From Paraburkholderia flava (GTDB taxonomy: Bacteria; Pseudomonadota; Gammaproteobacteria; Burkholderiales; Burkholderiaceae): DNA of 64,000 nt. The position numbers and the translations under genes were made by a program. Below, in pieces: positions 1 to 9,577 of this stretch; the first letter of the stretch is position 1; each line of letters begins with the position of its first letter. The notes beneath the pieces were generated by a model, which did not search any database, was not told the origin of the DNA, and worked only from the letters and a program-made list of their open reading frames with translations. The stretch spans positions 434,001 through 498,000 of the forward strand of contig NZ_SMRO01000002.1 in NCBI RefSeq assembly GCF_004359985.1. The letters run 5' to 3'.

Positions 1-717
1 AATTTCTTCGACTACGACGCGTTGAACGCGGGACCGTCGATCGCGCACTGGTTCGGCGTCGATTCGCTGGGACGCGATATTTTCAGCCGCATTCTGGTGG
101 GCTCGCGCATTTCGCTCGAAGCGGGGTTTCTGTCGGTGGCGATCGGCGCAGTGATCGGTACGTTCTTCGGTCTGCTCGCCGGTTACTACGAAGGCTGGTG
201 GGATCGCATCACGATGCGGGTCGCCGACGTGCTGTTCGCGTTTCCTGGCATTCTGCTGGCGATCGGCGTGGTGGCGATTCTCGGCACCGGAATGATCAAC
301 GTGATCTGCGCGGTGGCGATCTTTAGCGTGCCGGCGTTCGCGCGGCTCGTGCGCGGCAATACGCTGGTGCTCAAGCAGCTCACATATATCGAGGCCGCGC
401 GCAGCATCGGCGCGTCGGACTGGACCATCATCATGCGACACATCCTGCCGGGGACGATCTCGTCGGTGGTGGTGTACTTCACGATGCGTATCGGCACATC
501 GATCATCACGGCCGCGAGCCTGTCGTTTCTCGGACTCGGCGCGCAGCCGCCGACGCCCGAGTGGGGCGCAATGCTCAACGAAGCGCGCGCCGACATGGTC
601 ACCGCGCCGCATATCGCGCTGTTTCCGAGTCTCGCGATTTTCCTGACCGTGCTCGCGTTCAACCTGCTCGGCGACGGGTTGCGCGATGCGCTCGATCCGA
701 AGCTCGACCGGCAATGA
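1..717 (+). CDS. Peptide ABC transporter permease, DppC/GsiD type (5' end missing)
   Basis: The frame is open from base 1, so the start lies upstream of the window; 238 codons are visible. This is an inner-membrane permease of a dipeptide/nickel-type ABC importer. The visible part opens with the family's FGVDSLGRD segment, has about five hydrophobic segments, and carries the cytoplasmic EAARSIGAS...RHILPG loop that docks on the ATPase. It ends in the [12 protein letters not shown] tail typical of DppC proteins. Its stop overlaps the next start (ATGA, 714-717), so it is translationally coupled to two peptidase genes. That context suggests uptake of peptides that are then hydrolysed in the cytoplasm. 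The exact substrate is not known. Confidence 0.93.
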   Translation, partial: NFFDYDALNAGPSIAHWFGVDSLGRDIFSRILVGSRISLEAGFLSVAIGAVIGTFFGLLAGYYEGWWDRITMRVADVLFAFPGILLAIGVVAILGTGMINVICAVAIFSVPAFARLVRGNTLVLKQLTYIEAARSIGASDWTIIMRHILPGTISSVVVYFTMRIGTSIITAASLSFLGLGAQPPTPEWGAMLNEARADMVTAPHIALFPSLAIFLTVLAFNLLGDGLRDALDPKLDRQ

Positions 718-1790
718 GTTCTCTCGATTCATCGCGCCCGCCGCACATCGGTGTGTTGCCCGCCGGTTCGCTCGGCACGATTGCCGATGTGGACGGCGTG
801 ACCGTCGGGCACTGCGCGCTCGATCAAGATGCGATTCAAACCGGCGTGACCGTGATCCGTCCGCATCGCGGCGATCCGTTTCTCGACAAGGTGCCGGCGG
901 CGGCATCGGTGATCAATGGCTTGGGCAAGAGCATCGGGCTCGTGCAGGTTGATGAACTCGGCACGCTGGAAACACCGATCGCATTGACGAATACATTTGG
1001 TGTGGCGGCGCTTGCGCAGGCGCAGATTCGTGCGGCTGTGCGGGCGAATCCGCGGATCGGGCGCGAGTGGCCGACGGTTAATCCGCTGGTGTTCGAATGC
1101 AATGACGGCTATCTGAACGACATCCAGGCGCTCGCCGTCGGTGAACGGCATTTCGACGATGCGTACGCCGCTGCAAGCGCTCATGTCGCAAGCGGATCGG
1201 TGGGTGCAGGGCGGGGTATGTCGTGCTTCGATCTGAAAGGCGGTATCGGTAATGCGTCGCGTGTGGTGAACGTGGTGGGTCGTGAGTACACGGTCGGTGT
1301 GCTCGTGCTGGCAAACTTTGGCCGGCTACCGATGTTGATCGTCGACGGTCAGCCGCTCGGACGTGTGCTGGCCGAACGTGCGGTCTCTTCGACACACGCA
1401 TCAAAGAAACCCGAGCAAGGCTCGATCATCATGATCGCCGCCACCGATGCACCGCTCGACTCACGCCAACTCAAGCGTCTTTCGATGCGCGCCGCAGCGG
1501 GTCTTGCGCGCACCGGCTCGGTCTATGGTCACGGCAGCGGCGATATCGCGCTGGCGTTTTCGACGGCTTATACCGTGCCGCACGAAGCTGAGTTCATCAC
1601 GCTCCCGCCGTTGCTTGCCGACCGATGTCTCGATCCGCTCTTTGCCGCATGCGCAGACAGCGTCGAGCAGGCGATTCTCGATGCGCTGTGGAGCGCGGTA
1701 ACGGTCGCTGGCCGTGATGGTCATCGACGCTCTTCGCTACGCGACAGCGTGCCCGACCTCGCTCAACTACTCAAACGTCCCTGCGTATGA
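714..1790 (+). CDS. P1 family peptidase, DmpA-like (L-aminopeptidase/D-esterase)
   Basis: Protein of 358 residues, the usual length for the DmpA/P1 family of Ntn-type hydrolases. These cleave their own chain before a serine to expose the nucleophile. The expected Gly-Ser site is visible at residues 236-237 ([15 protein letters not shown]), followed by the conserved LARTGS and [12 protein letters not shown] segments. I chose the ATG at 714 because it overlaps the permease stop by 4 bases and gives the normal family length; the same frame is open further upstream, inside the permease. The 3' end overlaps dppA by the same ATGA arrangement. Likely role: release of N-terminal residues, possibly from D-amino-acid-containing peptides or amides, after import. 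Confidence 0.9.
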   Translation: MSSLDSSRPPHIGVLPAGSLGTIADVDGVTVGHCALDQDAIQTGVTVIRPHRGDPFLDKVPAAASVINGLGKSIGLVQVDELGTLETPIALTNTFGVAALAQAQIRAAVRANPRIGREWPTVNPLVFECNDGYLNDIQALAVGERHFDDAYAAASAHVASGSVGAGRGMSCFDLKGGIGNASRVVNVVGREYTVGVLVLANFGRLPMLIVDGQPLGRVLAERAVSSTHASKKPEQGSIIMIAATDAPLDSRQLKRLSMRAAAGLARTGSVYGHGSGDIALAFSTAYTVPHEAEFITLPPLLADRCLDPLFAACADSVEQAILDALWSAVTVAGRDGHRRSSLRDSVPDLAQLLKRPCV

Positions 1791-2626
1791 AAGTCCTCAT
1801 CTCCACCGACATCGAAGGCATCGCCGGCGTGTTTCATCCCGAGCAAACGCGCGCGGGTAACGGCGAATACGAAGCCGCGCGTCGCTGGATGACGCTCGAA
1901 GCAAACGCGGCGATCGAAGGCGCATTCGCGGGCGGTGCGACGCAGGTGTGGGTCAACGATTCGCACGGCGGCTTTCGCAATCTGCTGCCCGACCTGCTCG
2001 ATGCACGCGCGCAGATCGTGCTCGGCAAACCGCGCACGCTCGGCATGATGGCCGGGCTCGAATATGGCGCGGCGCTCGTGTTCATGATCGGCTATCACGC
2101 GATGTCGCAGACGCGCGGCATTCTCGCGCACACGATCAACAGCTTTGCGTTCGCGCGCGTGTCGGTGAACGGCGTGGAAGTCGGCGAAGCGGGTTTGTAC
2201 GGTGCGCTCGCGGAAGAATATGGCGCACAGGTCGCGCTTTTATCGGGCGACGATGTTTTCGCCGAAGAAACCGCGCCGCGTTTTCCCGGCGCGCGCTTTG
2301 TGATCACGAAGCATGCGACGGGACACGCGAGCGGTGTCACGCAATCGCCGGCGAGCGCGCGTGCCGCGATTGAAGCCGCCGCGCGCGAAGTGGTTCAAAG
2401 CCATCTCGCAAGCCACGGCGCGCAGGAATCCACGCGCACCTGCACCGCAGCGAAACCAGCCGAATGCGAACTGCGCGTGCAGACCAGCGCGCTCGCCGAT
2501 CTGTTCTGCCAGTGGCCGACGCTCACGCGTGTCGATGCGGTGACGCTGCGCTTTCATGCGGAGTCGGCGGAACACGTGGTGCGGATGTTGAACTGTCTGT
2601 CCGCGATGTCGTTCATGTTGCGCTAG
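1787..2626 (+). CDS. dppA: D-aminopeptidase, DppA-like (peptidase M55)
   Basis: Protein of 279 residues matching the M55 zinc D-aminopeptidases, which remove N-terminal D-residues from peptides such as D-Ala-D-Ala. The metal and catalytic positions recalled from Bacillus DppA are all visible at near-identical numbers: Asp8 and Glu10 in TDIEGIAG, His60 in VNDSHGG, His104 in IGYH, His115 in LAHTINS and a Glu at 134 in VGEAGL. It is the third gene of a translationally coupled set with a peptide permease and a DmpA-like hydrolase. This suggests salvage of peptidoglycan-derived or other D-peptides. Confidence 0.93.
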   Translation: MKVLISTDIEGIAGVFHPEQTRAGNGEYEAARRWMTLEANAAIEGAFAGGATQVWVNDSHGGFRNLLPDLLDARAQIVLGKPRTLGMMAGLEYGAALVFMIGYHAMSQTRGILAHTINSFAFARVSVNGVEVGEAGLYGALAEEYGAQVALLSGDDVFAEETAPRFPGARFVITKHATGHASGVTQSPASARAAIEAAAREVVQSHLASHGAQESTRTCTAAKPAECELRVQTSALADLFCQWPTLTRVDAVTLRFHAESAEHVVRMLNCLSAMSFMLR

Positions 2627-2767
2627 CTGGAAGCTCGGTCGAACACTGCGCGTGCGGTGACACGTTTCGCGAGGAAGCGGTACTCTCTGGCATTCCAGCG
2701 GCACGGTCTTTCTCACTGACTACAGCGCGGAGTCATGCGCTGCATCACGCACGGAGCGGAGCACGAC

Positions 2768-4492
2768 ATGAGCAGGCAAACCATTGCGGATTTTCTGGCA
2801 CGGACGCTCGCAGCCGCGGGCGTCGAACGGATCTGGGGCGTGACGGGCGACAGCCTGAACGGCCTGTCGGACAGCTTGCATCGACTCGGGTCGATCCGCT
2901 GGATGCATACGCGGCACGAAGAAGTTGCCGCGTTCGCGGCCGGCGCCGATGCGGCCGCGACCGGCAAGCTCGCCGTCTGCGCGGGTAGCTGCGGACCGGG
3001 CAATCTGCATCTGATCAACGGACTCTTCGACTGTCATCGCAATCACGTGCCGGTGCTGGCGATCGCCGCGCATATTCCGTCGTCGGAGATCGGGCTCGGC
3101 TACTTCCAGGAGACGCATCCGCAGGAGCTGTTCAAGGAATGCTCGCATTACGTCGAGCTGGTGTCGAACCCGTCGCAGTTTCCGCGCGTGCTCGCGACCG
3201 CGATGCGCACGGCGATCGTCGAGCGCGGCGTTGCGGTGATCGTGCTGCCCGGCGACATCGCGCTCGCCGAAGCACCTGATGAGATACCCGCGTGGGCCGC
3301 GTCGGCGGGTGTGCCGGTGCTCACGCCGGCAGCCGAAGACGTCGATCGGCTCGCCGACCTGCTGAACCGTTCGGACGCCGTCACGTTGCTGTGCGGCAGC
3401 GGCTGCGAAGGCGCGCACGATGAAGTGGTCGCGCTCGCGGACACGCTCGGCGCGCCGACCGTGCACGCGCTGCGCGGCAAGCAGTTCGTCGAATGGGACA
3501 ACCCGTACGACGTCGGCATGACGGGGCTGATCGGCTTCAGCTCGGGCTATCACGCGATGATGTCGTGTGACACACTGGTGATGCTCGGCACCGATTTCCC
3601 GTACCGCAACTTCTATCCGCCGCACGCCGACATCGTACAGATCGATCGACGCGGCAAAGCACTCGGACGACGCGCGCCGCTCAAGCTTGGGTTGATTGGC
3701 GACGTGCACGCGACGTTGCAGGCGCTGCTGCCGAAACTCAAGCGCAAGGACGGAAGACATTTCATCGATCGTGCGCGCAAACATTACGAGGCCGCGCGCA
3801 AGGGGCTCGACGATCTCGCGCGGCCGTCGGGTCCGGGCCGGCCGATTCATCCGCAGTATCTGACGAGCCTCGTCGACCAGATCGCGAATGACGATGCGGT
3901 ATTCACCGCCGACGTCGGCACGCCGACGCTATGGGCCGCACGCTATCTGACGATGAACGGCAAGCGCTCGCTGCACGGTTCGTTCAATCATGGGTCGATG
4001 GCGAACGCGATGCCGCAGGCGCTCGGCGCGCAGGCTGCGGCGCCTGGGCGGCAAGTCGTGTCGCTGTCGGGCGACGGCGGGCTGTCGATGCTGCTCGGCG
4101 ATCTGTTGACCGCGCGTCAGCTCGATCTGCCGATCAAGATCGTCGTCTTCAACAACAGCGTGCTCGGTTTCGTCGCGATGGAGATGAAGGCGGGCGGCTA
4201 CCTCGACACGGGCACGGACCTCGCCACCACCGACTTCGCGGCGATCGCGAAAGGCGCAGGCATCTACGGCGTGCGCGTGACCGAATCGGAAGATCTCGCC
4301 GACGCGTTGCGCAACGCGTTCGCGCATCCGGGGCCGGCGGTGATCGACGTCGTCACCGCGAAGCACGAACTCGCATTGCCACCGAAGATCGAGTGGGCGC
4401 AGGCGAAGGGCTTCAGCCTCTACATGCTGCGCGCGGTGCTGAACGGTCGCGGCGATGAAGTCGTCGAGCTTGCGACGACGAATCTGCGGTAG
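2768..4492 (+). CDS. poxB: Thiamine-diphosphate-dependent pyruvate dehydrogenase (quinone), PoxB-like
   Basis: Protein of 574 residues, the length of PoxB. This peripheral membrane flavoenzyme converts pyruvate to acetate and CO2 and passes electrons to ubiquinone. Visible features are the N-terminal ThDP domain with the catalytic Glu in the [13 protein letters not shown] segment, a central FAD domain, and the C-terminal ThDP/Mg motif [11 protein letters not shown]...NNSVLGF. I chose the ATG at 2768, which has a GGAG-type ribosome site just upstream (CGGAGCGGAGCACGAC-ATG), over an ATG 33 bases earlier. It stands alone after dppA (141-bp gap). Acetolactate-synthase-type relatives exist, but the [20 protein letters not shown] segment is PoxB-like. 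Confidence 0.9.
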   Translation: MSRQTIADFLARTLAAAGVERIWGVTGDSLNGLSDSLHRLGSIRWMHTRHEEVAAFAAGADAAATGKLAVCAGSCGPGNLHLINGLFDCHRNHVPVLAIAAHIPSSEIGLGYFQETHPQELFKECSHYVELVSNPSQFPRVLATAMRTAIVERGVAVIVLPGDIALAEAPDEIPAWAASAGVPVLTPAAEDVDRLADLLNRSDAVTLLCGSGCEGAHDEVVALADTLGAPTVHALRGKQFVEWDNPYDVGMTGLIGFSSGYHAMMSCDTLVMLGTDFPYRNFYPPHADIVQIDRRGKALGRRAPLKLGLIGDVHATLQALLPKLKRKDGRHFIDRARKHYEAARKGLDDLARPSGPGRPIHPQYLTSLVDQIANDDAVFTADVGTPTLWAARYLTMNGKRSLHGSFNHGSMANAMPQALGAQAAAPGRQVVSLSGDGGLSMLLGDLLTARQLDLPIKIVVFNNSVLGFVAMEMKAGGYLDTGTDLATTDFAAIAKGAGIYGVRVTESEDLADALRNAFAHPGPAVIDVVTAKHELALPPKIEWAQAKGFSLYMLRAVLNGRGDEVVELATTNLR

Positions 4493-4762
4493 TTTTTTGC
4501 TTGTCGGCGGTAGCGGGGCGTAGCGACCCGATGCTACGTCCGCGATCCGCTAGCGCGAGCGGTTCGCAATCCGCGTTGTTTCCGTCCGGAACCCGTCGCA
4601 CGCAGCGTGGGTTCCGGTACGCCCATGGCTGGATTTGATATCGATTGGCACGGGTGCACTGTGCTGGTGCGCAGTACAATCGTCGCCTTTGCCGGCGCGC
4701 GTCATGGAGACAAGCATGCGCGTCGGCCATCGATATCCGACATCCATACACTGGGGCGCATC

Positions 4763-6136
4763 TTGAATAGTCCACGGCAGCATGACGGCCTGAAGCGCGG
4801 GCTCAAAAACCGCCATATCCAGCTGATCGCGTTGGGCGGCGCGATCGGCACCGGTCTCTTCCTCGGTTCCGCGAGCGTATTGCAGGCAGCCGGTCCATCG
4901 ATGATTCTCGGCTACGCGATCGGCGGCGCGATCGCGTTCCTGATCATGCGACAACTCGGCGAGATGGTCGCGCAGGAGCCGGTCGCCGGTTCGTTCAGCC
5001 ACTTCGCGTACAAGTACTGGGGCGATTTCCCCGGCTTCCTGTCGGGCTGGAACTACTGGGTGCTGTATGTGCTCGTCAGCATGGCCGAGCTGACCGCGGT
5101 CGGCACGTATGTGCATTACTGGTGGCCAGGCGTGCCCGCGTGGGTGTCGGCGCTGGTGTGCTTCGCGGTCATCAACGCGATCAACCTCGCGAACGTGAAG
5201 GCGTACGGCGAAACCGAGTTCTGGTTCGCGATCATCAAGGTGGTCGCGGTGATCGGCATGATCCTGTTCGGCGGCTGGCTGCTGGCGACGGGCACCGGTG
5301 GTCCGCAGGCATCGATCACGAACCTGTGGCGCGACGGCGGGTTCTTTCCGCATGGCTTCCACGGACTCTTCATGATGCTCGCGGTGATCATGTTCTCGTT
5401 CGGCGGCCTCGAGCTGATCGGTATCACCGCAGCCGAAGCCGACGAACCGCAGAAGAGCATTCCGAAAGCGGTGAATCAGGTGATCTACCGGATTCTCGTG
5501 TTCTACATCTTTTCGCTGGTGGTGCTGCTGTCGCTGTATCCGTGGAGCAAGGTCGCAGCGGGTGGCAGTCCGTTCGTGATGATTTTCTCGCAGATCGGCT
5601 CGACGTTGACCGCGAACGTGTTGAACGTCGTGGTGCTGACGGCTGCGCTGTCGGTGTACAACAGCGGCGTGTATGCGAACAGCCGGATGCTGTACGGTCT
5701 CGCGGAGCAGGGCAACGCGCCGCGTGCATTGCTCAAGGTGGACCGGCGCGGCGTGCCGTATATGGCGATCGGTCTGTCGGCACTCGCGACGTTCACGTGC
5801 GTGATCATCAACTATCTGATTCCTGCGCAGGCGCTCGGCGTGCTGATGGCGCTTGTCGTCGCGGCGCTCGTGCTGAACTGGGCGCTGATCAGCCTCACGC
5901 ATCTGAAGTCGCGCAAGGCGATGGTCGCGGCCGGCGAAACGCTGGTGTTCCGCTCGTTGTGGTTCCCTGTCGCGAACTGGGTGTGCCTCGCGTTCATGGC
6001 GATGGTGCTGGTGATTCTTGCGATGACGCCTGGGCTTTCGGTGTCGGTGTGGCTGGTGCCGGTGTGGCTGGTTGTGATGTGGATTGGCTACGTGGTGAAG
6101 CGGCGGCAGGCGGGGCGTGTGGTTGTGGGGGGCTGA
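4763..6136 (+). CDS. Amino acid permease, AroP/PheP/ProY type
   Basis: Inner-membrane APC-superfamily transporter of 457 residues with about 12 helices. It closely follows the aromatic amino acid permease pattern: LKRGLKNRHIQLIALGGAIG at the first helix, IMRQLGEMVAQEPVAGSF, and the FSFGGLELIGITAAEA segment in helix 6. It probably imports aromatic amino acids or proline by proton symport; the substrate cannot be read from sequence. No ATG fits the family start. I chose the TTG at 4763, which gives a protein beginning MNSPRQHDGLKRG, with a CTGGGG stretch upstream. In-frame starts further upstream would add an unconserved leader. Confidence 0.9.
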   Translation: MNSPRQHDGLKRGLKNRHIQLIALGGAIGTGLFLGSASVLQAAGPSMILGYAIGGAIAFLIMRQLGEMVAQEPVAGSFSHFAYKYWGDFPGFLSGWNYWVLYVLVSMAELTAVGTYVHYWWPGVPAWVSALVCFAVINAINLANVKAYGETEFWFAIIKVVAVIGMILFGGWLLATGTGGPQASITNLWRDGGFFPHGFHGLFMMLAVIMFSFGGLELIGITAAEADEPQKSIPKAVNQVIYRILVFYIFSLVVLLSLYPWSKVAAGGSPFVMIFSQIGSTLTANVLNVVVLTAALSVYNSGVYANSRMLYGLAEQGNAPRALLKVDRRGVPYMAIGLSALATFTCVIINYLIPAQALGVLMALVVAALVLNWALISLTHLKSRKAMVAAGETLVFRSLWFPVANWVCLAFMAMVLVILAMTPGLSVSVWLVPVWLVVMWIGYVVKRRQAGRVVVGG

Positions 6137-6167
6137 CGGCCAGTGAGTTGCTGTCGGACTGGCTGTT

Positions 6168-6202
6168 GCGATGCGACGTGGGTGCGTCGCATCGCTTTGG
6201 TT
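6168..6202. terminator. Terminator between convergent permease and acetyltransferase genes
   Basis: A perfect 11-bp stem (6168-6178 with 6185-6195) and a 6-base loop are followed by a T-rich stretch on the plus strand. It lies 31 bases after the permease stop, between two convergent genes. Confidence 0.7.
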
Positions 6203-6220
6203 TGTTTCGGTTTGCTTCGT

Positions 6221-6745
6221 TCAAAGCATCCGATACATGACCGTCGTCGAATCGAGACGGTCTTCTCTCGCGTCGCGACAATAGCTGGGGATCACGCCCG
6301 CCGTCTGGTAGCCGAGCGACGCATATAGCGGCTCGGCATCATCGCCGGTGCGCGTGTCGAGCGTGAGCAGCGTGCGGCCTAGCGTGTTCGATGCGCTTTC
6401 GAGTTCCCTCATCAACGCCCGCGCGATGCCGCGCCGTCGGTACGCAGGATGCACCAGTAGTTTGCGCACGTCCGCGCGGTGTCGCTGGTTCGGCATCGTG
6501 TCGTAGTCCAGTTGCACCGATCCCACGATACGTCCCGCGTCGCGCGCAATCAGCAGCAGGCGCGTGCCCGCCTGCACGCCGGGCAACACGTTGTCGGTCC
6601 AGAACGCCTCGCTGTCGCGCGCGACGAACGGCAACACGAAGCCGATGCTCGCGCCGGTATGCACGCATGCGTGCAGCAGCTCGCCGAGTTCGCGCAAATG
6701 CGCGGATAGATCGGCGGCGGTGAAGGACGAGATGTCGAGTGTCAT
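6221..6745 (-). CDS. GNAT family N-acetyltransferase
   Basis: Protein of 174 residues with the Gcn5-related acetyltransferase layout. A central strand pair is followed by the acetyl-CoA pyrophosphate loop (KLLVHPAYRRRGIARALMREL, matching R-x-x-G-x-A), then TLLTLDTRTGDDAEPLYASLGY, the usual motif B region. It lies 7 bases downstream of the XRE-cupin regulator and probably shares its transcript. That makes it a likely target or partner of the regulator, possibly in detoxification or amine modification. The acceptor substrate is unknown. Confidence 0.88.
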   Translation of the reverse strand: MTLDISSFTAADLSAHLRELGELLHACVHTGASIGFVLPFVARDSEAFWTDNVLPGVQAGTRLLLIARDAGRIVGSVQLDYDTMPNQRHRADVRKLLVHPAYRRRGIARALMRELESASNTLGRTLLTLDTRTGDDAEPLYASLGYQTAGVIPSYCRDAREDRLDSTTVMYRML

Positions 6746-6752
6746 GGCGGGC

Positions 6753-7325
6753 TCACACGATGAACAGGAAATAGCGGGCCGCGCTGTCGGGCGGCGTCGT
6801 GAAGGTGCTGGCGCCGAACAGCTGATAGCGCAGACAGTCGCCGGGTTGCAGATCGTGCGAATGGCCGTCGACAGTTATCGACAAACGCCCATCGACGAGC
6901 ACCAGATGATGCTCTAGCCCCGATCGCGGCGTGTCTTCGTACGCGATGTGCGTGCCCGCCGCGAGTTCGCACGCGAGTGCTTCACCGGCCAGCGTCTGTG
7001 CGGGCGGTGAAACGGAGCGTCGCAGGAAACCGTGCTCGGGGTCGCGCCATACCGGCTGCGCGGCACGCCGCACGAGCGGCACGAAATCTTCTTCGACGAG
7101 GCGCATCAGTCGCGACATCGTGAGGCCGTACGCGGTACACAGCTTGCCGAGTACATTCGCGGTCGGACTGACGTCGGCGTTTTCGAGCCGCGATAACGTC
7201 GCTCGGCTCACGCCACTGCGCGACGCCAGTTCGTCCAGCGACCAGCCGCGCTCGCTGCGCAATCCTTTTAGACGTTGTGCGATCTGGCGGTCGAAGGTCG
7301 TATCAGCGGGAGAGATATTTTCCAT
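6753..7325 (-). CDS. XRE family transcriptional regulator with C-terminal cupin domain
   Basis: Protein of 190 residues. Residues about 13-68 form a Cro/CI-type helix-turn-helix (GWSLDELASRSGVSRATLSR), and the C-terminal half is a cupin sensor barrel (HHLVLVDGRLSITVDG, LQPGDCLRYQ). This is the PuuR/HipB-cupin regulator type, which usually represses small metabolic operons. It precedes the acetyltransferase by 7 bases. A perfect 13-bp inverted repeat covers its -10 region and first codons, so autoregulation is likely. Confidence 0.92.
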   Translation of the reverse strand: MENISPADTTFDRQIAQRLKGLRSERGWSLDELASRSGVSRATLSRLENADVSPTANVLGKLCTAYGLTMSRLMRLVEEDFVPLVRRAAQPVWRDPEHGFLRRSVSPPAQTLAGEALACELAAGTHIAYEDTPRSGLEHHLVLVDGRLSITVDGHSHDLQPGDCLRYQLFGASTFTTPPDSAARYFLFIV

Positions 7326-7343
7326 ATTTGGGAAAATATCTCT
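7311..7343 (-). promoter_or_regulatory. Operator palindrome over the XRE-cupin gene start
   Basis: Perfect 13-bp arms (AGAGATATTTTCC at 7311-7323 and its complement at 7331-7343) are separated by 7 bases. The repeat covers the first codons of the regulator gene (start codon at 7323-7325) and the presumed -10 box. The position and symmetry fit an autorepressor site; binding is inferred. Confidence 0.7.
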
Positions 7344-7362
7344 TATTTGGGATGGGTGTCAA
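7333..7362 (-). promoter_or_regulatory. Sigma70-like promoter of the XRE-cupin operon
   Basis: On the minus strand a perfect TTGACA (-35, bases 7362-7357) is followed by 18 bases and TATTTT (-10, 7338-7333), or by 17 bases and ATATTT. The predicted start of transcription is at about 7326, one base from the ATG. The mRNA would therefore be leaderless or nearly so, which agrees with the absence of a Shine-Dalgarno site. Confidence 0.6.
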
Positions 7363-7384
7363 ATGGACAAAAACGAGGGGTGTC

Positions 7385-7741
7385 TCAAGACGCCTGCTTG
7401 TCGCGCAGCCGCTGCACCTCGTGATCGGCATTTCTGGCCGTTGCGTCCTTACTCGGCGTCTGTATGTTCGCGAGCATCTGCTCCCGGCGAACGCTTCGCT
7501 TCCAGCCTACTGGGGTCTTCGAAGGCTCTATTTCGGACAGCTTCTCTACATACCGTTCTTCAAGGCGATGAAAAGCGGCGATGTCCTCATAGGCCTGAAT
7601 CAGATGGCGTCGGTATAACTCGGTCTCGCGTTTTCGGACCGACGAAACGTAGGTCAGCCATCCGGTGATAAGACTACCGACGATAGCGAAGCCGCCGCCG
7701 ATCACGCCGCCGACCACGACCGGAACAAGTGCGTCGTTCAT
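7385..7741 (-). CDS. Small membrane-anchored protein of unknown function
   Basis: Predicted 118-residue protein. An N-terminal hydrophobic helix (VPVVVGGVIGGGFAIVGSLI, residues about 6-33) is followed by a charged, helical, probably coiled-coil cytoplasmic tail rich in Arg, Glu and Lys. No family was recognised. The layout (one helix plus a coiled coil) is common in small phage- or island-borne proteins. It sits between two regulators and has no obvious partner. Coding potential is supported only by its sensible protein composition. Confidence 0.55.
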   Translation of the reverse strand: MNDALVPVVVGGVIGGGFAIVGSLITGWLTYVSSVRKRETELYRRHLIQAYEDIAAFHRLEERYVEKLSEIEPSKTPVGWKRSVRREQMLANIQTPSKDATARNADHEVQRLRDKQAS

Positions 7742-8085
7742 AGGAAGGTTTTCCGAGATTGAATTGATGGGTCATGCGCGCGCTGGACGCGACGATGTAT
7801 CTCAAAGATACCTGAGGCGTCGCTGCCTCGCCTGTACGAAGAAGACAGCGGTCGCGGCTTCAACCTTGTCGTCGGGCTTGAAGGCGTTTGATGCGAAAGT
7901 CGTCACGGTGGACTTCGAGAAACGCGTAGAAATTCCTTCGTCATCCGCGTTTATCCACTCGTGAAGTAAAATTGACCAGGGATATATGTAGGCTTACGCT
8001 GTCGCGTCAACTCAACCTGCTTTCTGTCCCTCGAACTCGCCTCGCGATGGCCTCACCAATGCGACTGGGGGAGCAGGAGTCGGCT
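7742..8085. other. Intergenic region without a recognised gene
   Basis: This stretch separates divergent genes (small membrane protein and PAS regulator). Open frames here give arginine- and serine-rich proteins with no family features. I see no clear promoter or repeat. Confidence 0.4.
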
Positions 8086-8685
8086 ATGGACATAAAAGAC
8101 GACCTCGTCGACGACCTTGTTATTACCTCTGCGGATTATTCGCCTGACGCCATCTTTCTCGTAAACAAGGAAGGGCGCATCCGCCACGTCAGTTCTGCGT
8201 GCGAGGATATATTCGGCTATGCACCGGGCGATTTTGTCGATCAGTTCATCATCGATTTCGTGGTTCCAGCCGATCAGGACGCCACGCGTAAAGAGGCGAA
8301 AGAGGTGCTGGCTGGTCGCAAGCGAGTCGGCTTCGAGAACCGTTATCGGCACAGAAATGGAAGTGACGTCTACGTGACGTGGTCAGCACGATGGTTGGAG
8401 CACGAGTCTCTGCGCGTCGGTGTAGCCCGCGATGTGACAGAACTCCGCCGCAGGAAAACCGCGCCCACAGCAATGCTGGCCGTCCTTGCTCCGTATGAAC
8501 GCAAGGTTCTTGAACTGCTGCTGACAGAGGCGACCGAAAAGCAGATTGCCGAGCAACTTGGGCTCGCTAACTCGACCACCCATTCCTATATCACCGGAAT
8601 TTTCCGCAAGTACGGTGTGCGGGGACGGGCAGGCTTGATGAGCTTGTGGCTCAAGCGCTTTTCTATTGGCGTCAATGGGGAATGA
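8086..8685 (+). CDS. PAS domain LuxR-type response regulator
   Basis: Protein of 199 residues. Residues about 12-125 are a PAS sensor domain (SPDAIFLVNKEGRIRHVSSA, FGYAPGDFV, then the PAC-like FENRYRHRNGSDVYVTWSARW). Residues about 135-195 are a LuxR/GerE helix-turn-helix (LTEATEKQIAEQLGLANSTT...ITGIFRKYGV). No receiver domain is present, so it probably senses a small ligand or redox state directly and binds DNA as a dimer. I chose the ATG at 8086 because GGAG sits 7 bases upstream; longer forms starting at 7972 or 8047 lack such a site. A strong hairpin follows 7 bases after the stop. Confidence 0.85.
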   Translation: MDIKDDLVDDLVITSADYSPDAIFLVNKEGRIRHVSSACEDIFGYAPGDFVDQFIIDFVVPADQDATRKEAKEVLAGRKRVGFENRYRHRNGSDVYVTWSARWLEHESLRVGVARDVTELRRRKTAPTAMLAVLAPYERKVLELLLTEATEKQIAEQLGLANSTTHSYITGIFRKYGVRGRAGLMSLWLKRFSIGVNGE

Positions 8686-8692
8686 CAGTAAA

Positions 8693-8722
8693 CCGGGGGC
8701 TCTGCCGAAGCAGAGCCCCCGG
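8693..8722 (+). terminator. Strong hairpin after the PAS-LuxR gene
   Basis: Perfect 13-bp GC-rich stem (8693-8705 with 8710-8722) closed by a CGAA tetraloop, 7 bases after the stop. No T run follows directly; a CTTTTG occurs about 10 bases later. It probably ends or stabilises the transcript. Confidence 0.65.
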
Positions 8723-9255
8723 TGTGCATGCCCTTTTGCTCCGGGCTTTTGTGTGCTTCTCTCAGGTTTCTGGCGAGTCCGAACTGGCGTGCAGTAGCTC
8801 AACGCATTGAGTGATGAACAACCGCCGCCAGCAAGACAAGTGATGCTACCCCGCACGGCGCGCGCGACCTAGCCTGCTAATCAGAGGGGTGACGAGTGGG
8901 GTGGACGGGCTCTGCGTAATGGGCTTCGGGGCTTCGACGGCAGGCGGAATAGTGCCGATCAAATCCTTCGCCAGTTCATTCTTCGGCTTGCCCATCTTTG
9001 ATGGCGTAGCGAAATACGCGGCTGATTTCGCTGCGGACTCGGTGAGTTCAGAATCGCGCGGGACGACTGCCGATGCGTTTAAGCACGGCCAGTATTTTGG
9101 GCGCGTTGATTGCTGTGATGGGATGCTTCCCGAGCCATGGGAACACGTCATTTTTTAGACGAGACCTGGCCGGAATCTTCAGGAACAGAAATTCTCTTCG
9201 CGCCTTTGCTTATTGGGCTTATTGCGACTTGCGGGGAATCGTGAAAGAGATTAAC
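8723..9255. other. Gene-poor stretch before tRNA-Leu
   Basis: No convincing gene. Overlapping frames exist on both strands. The minus-strand one starting at 8995 (ending at 8846) would give a 49-residue Pro/Lys-rich peptide beginning MGKPKNELAKDLIG, but it has no ribosome site and no family I recognise. The stretch abuts a tRNA gene, a common integration site, so it could be a decayed remnant; no integrase or tRNA-end repeat was seen. Confidence 0.35.
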
Positions 9256-9340
9256 TGGTGCCCAGGGCCGGACTCGAACCGGCACGCCTTGCGGCGGGGG
9301 ATTTTGAGTCCCCTGCGTCTACCTGTTTCACCACCTGGGC
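9256..9340 (-). tRNA. tRNA-Leu (anticodon CAA)
   Basis: An 85-base cloverleaf read on the minus strand: GCCCAGG acceptor stem, a long variable arm as expected for Leu, an anticodon stem GGGGA/TCCCC with loop CTCAAAA (anticodon CAA, reads UUG), GGTTCGAGTCC T-arm, and an encoded CCA end. It stands alone. Confidence 0.95.
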
Positions 9341-9577
9341 TTGCTGACGGAGCGCGAATGCGCCCGCGGCGAAACGCGGATTATGTCGGAAAACCGACGG
9401 TGAGGCAAGGTGCCGGCCAGCTTCGCGGACGGCTGGCGGCCGTGCCGCGCGTGAGCGGTGTCGCGTCGCGGGCATCGCACCGAAGGCACCGCACGTAGCG
9501 ATGGCACAATGCGGACTTCGTTGCGCCGCGGTCCGCGAGCAACGGCTTCGCAAGCAACAGGTTTCAGGAAGAGCGTA

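Noticed and set aside
8889..9158. An 89-codon plus-strand frame before tRNA-Leu
   Set aside because: No ribosome site, unremarkable composition and overlap with an equally poor minus-strand frame.
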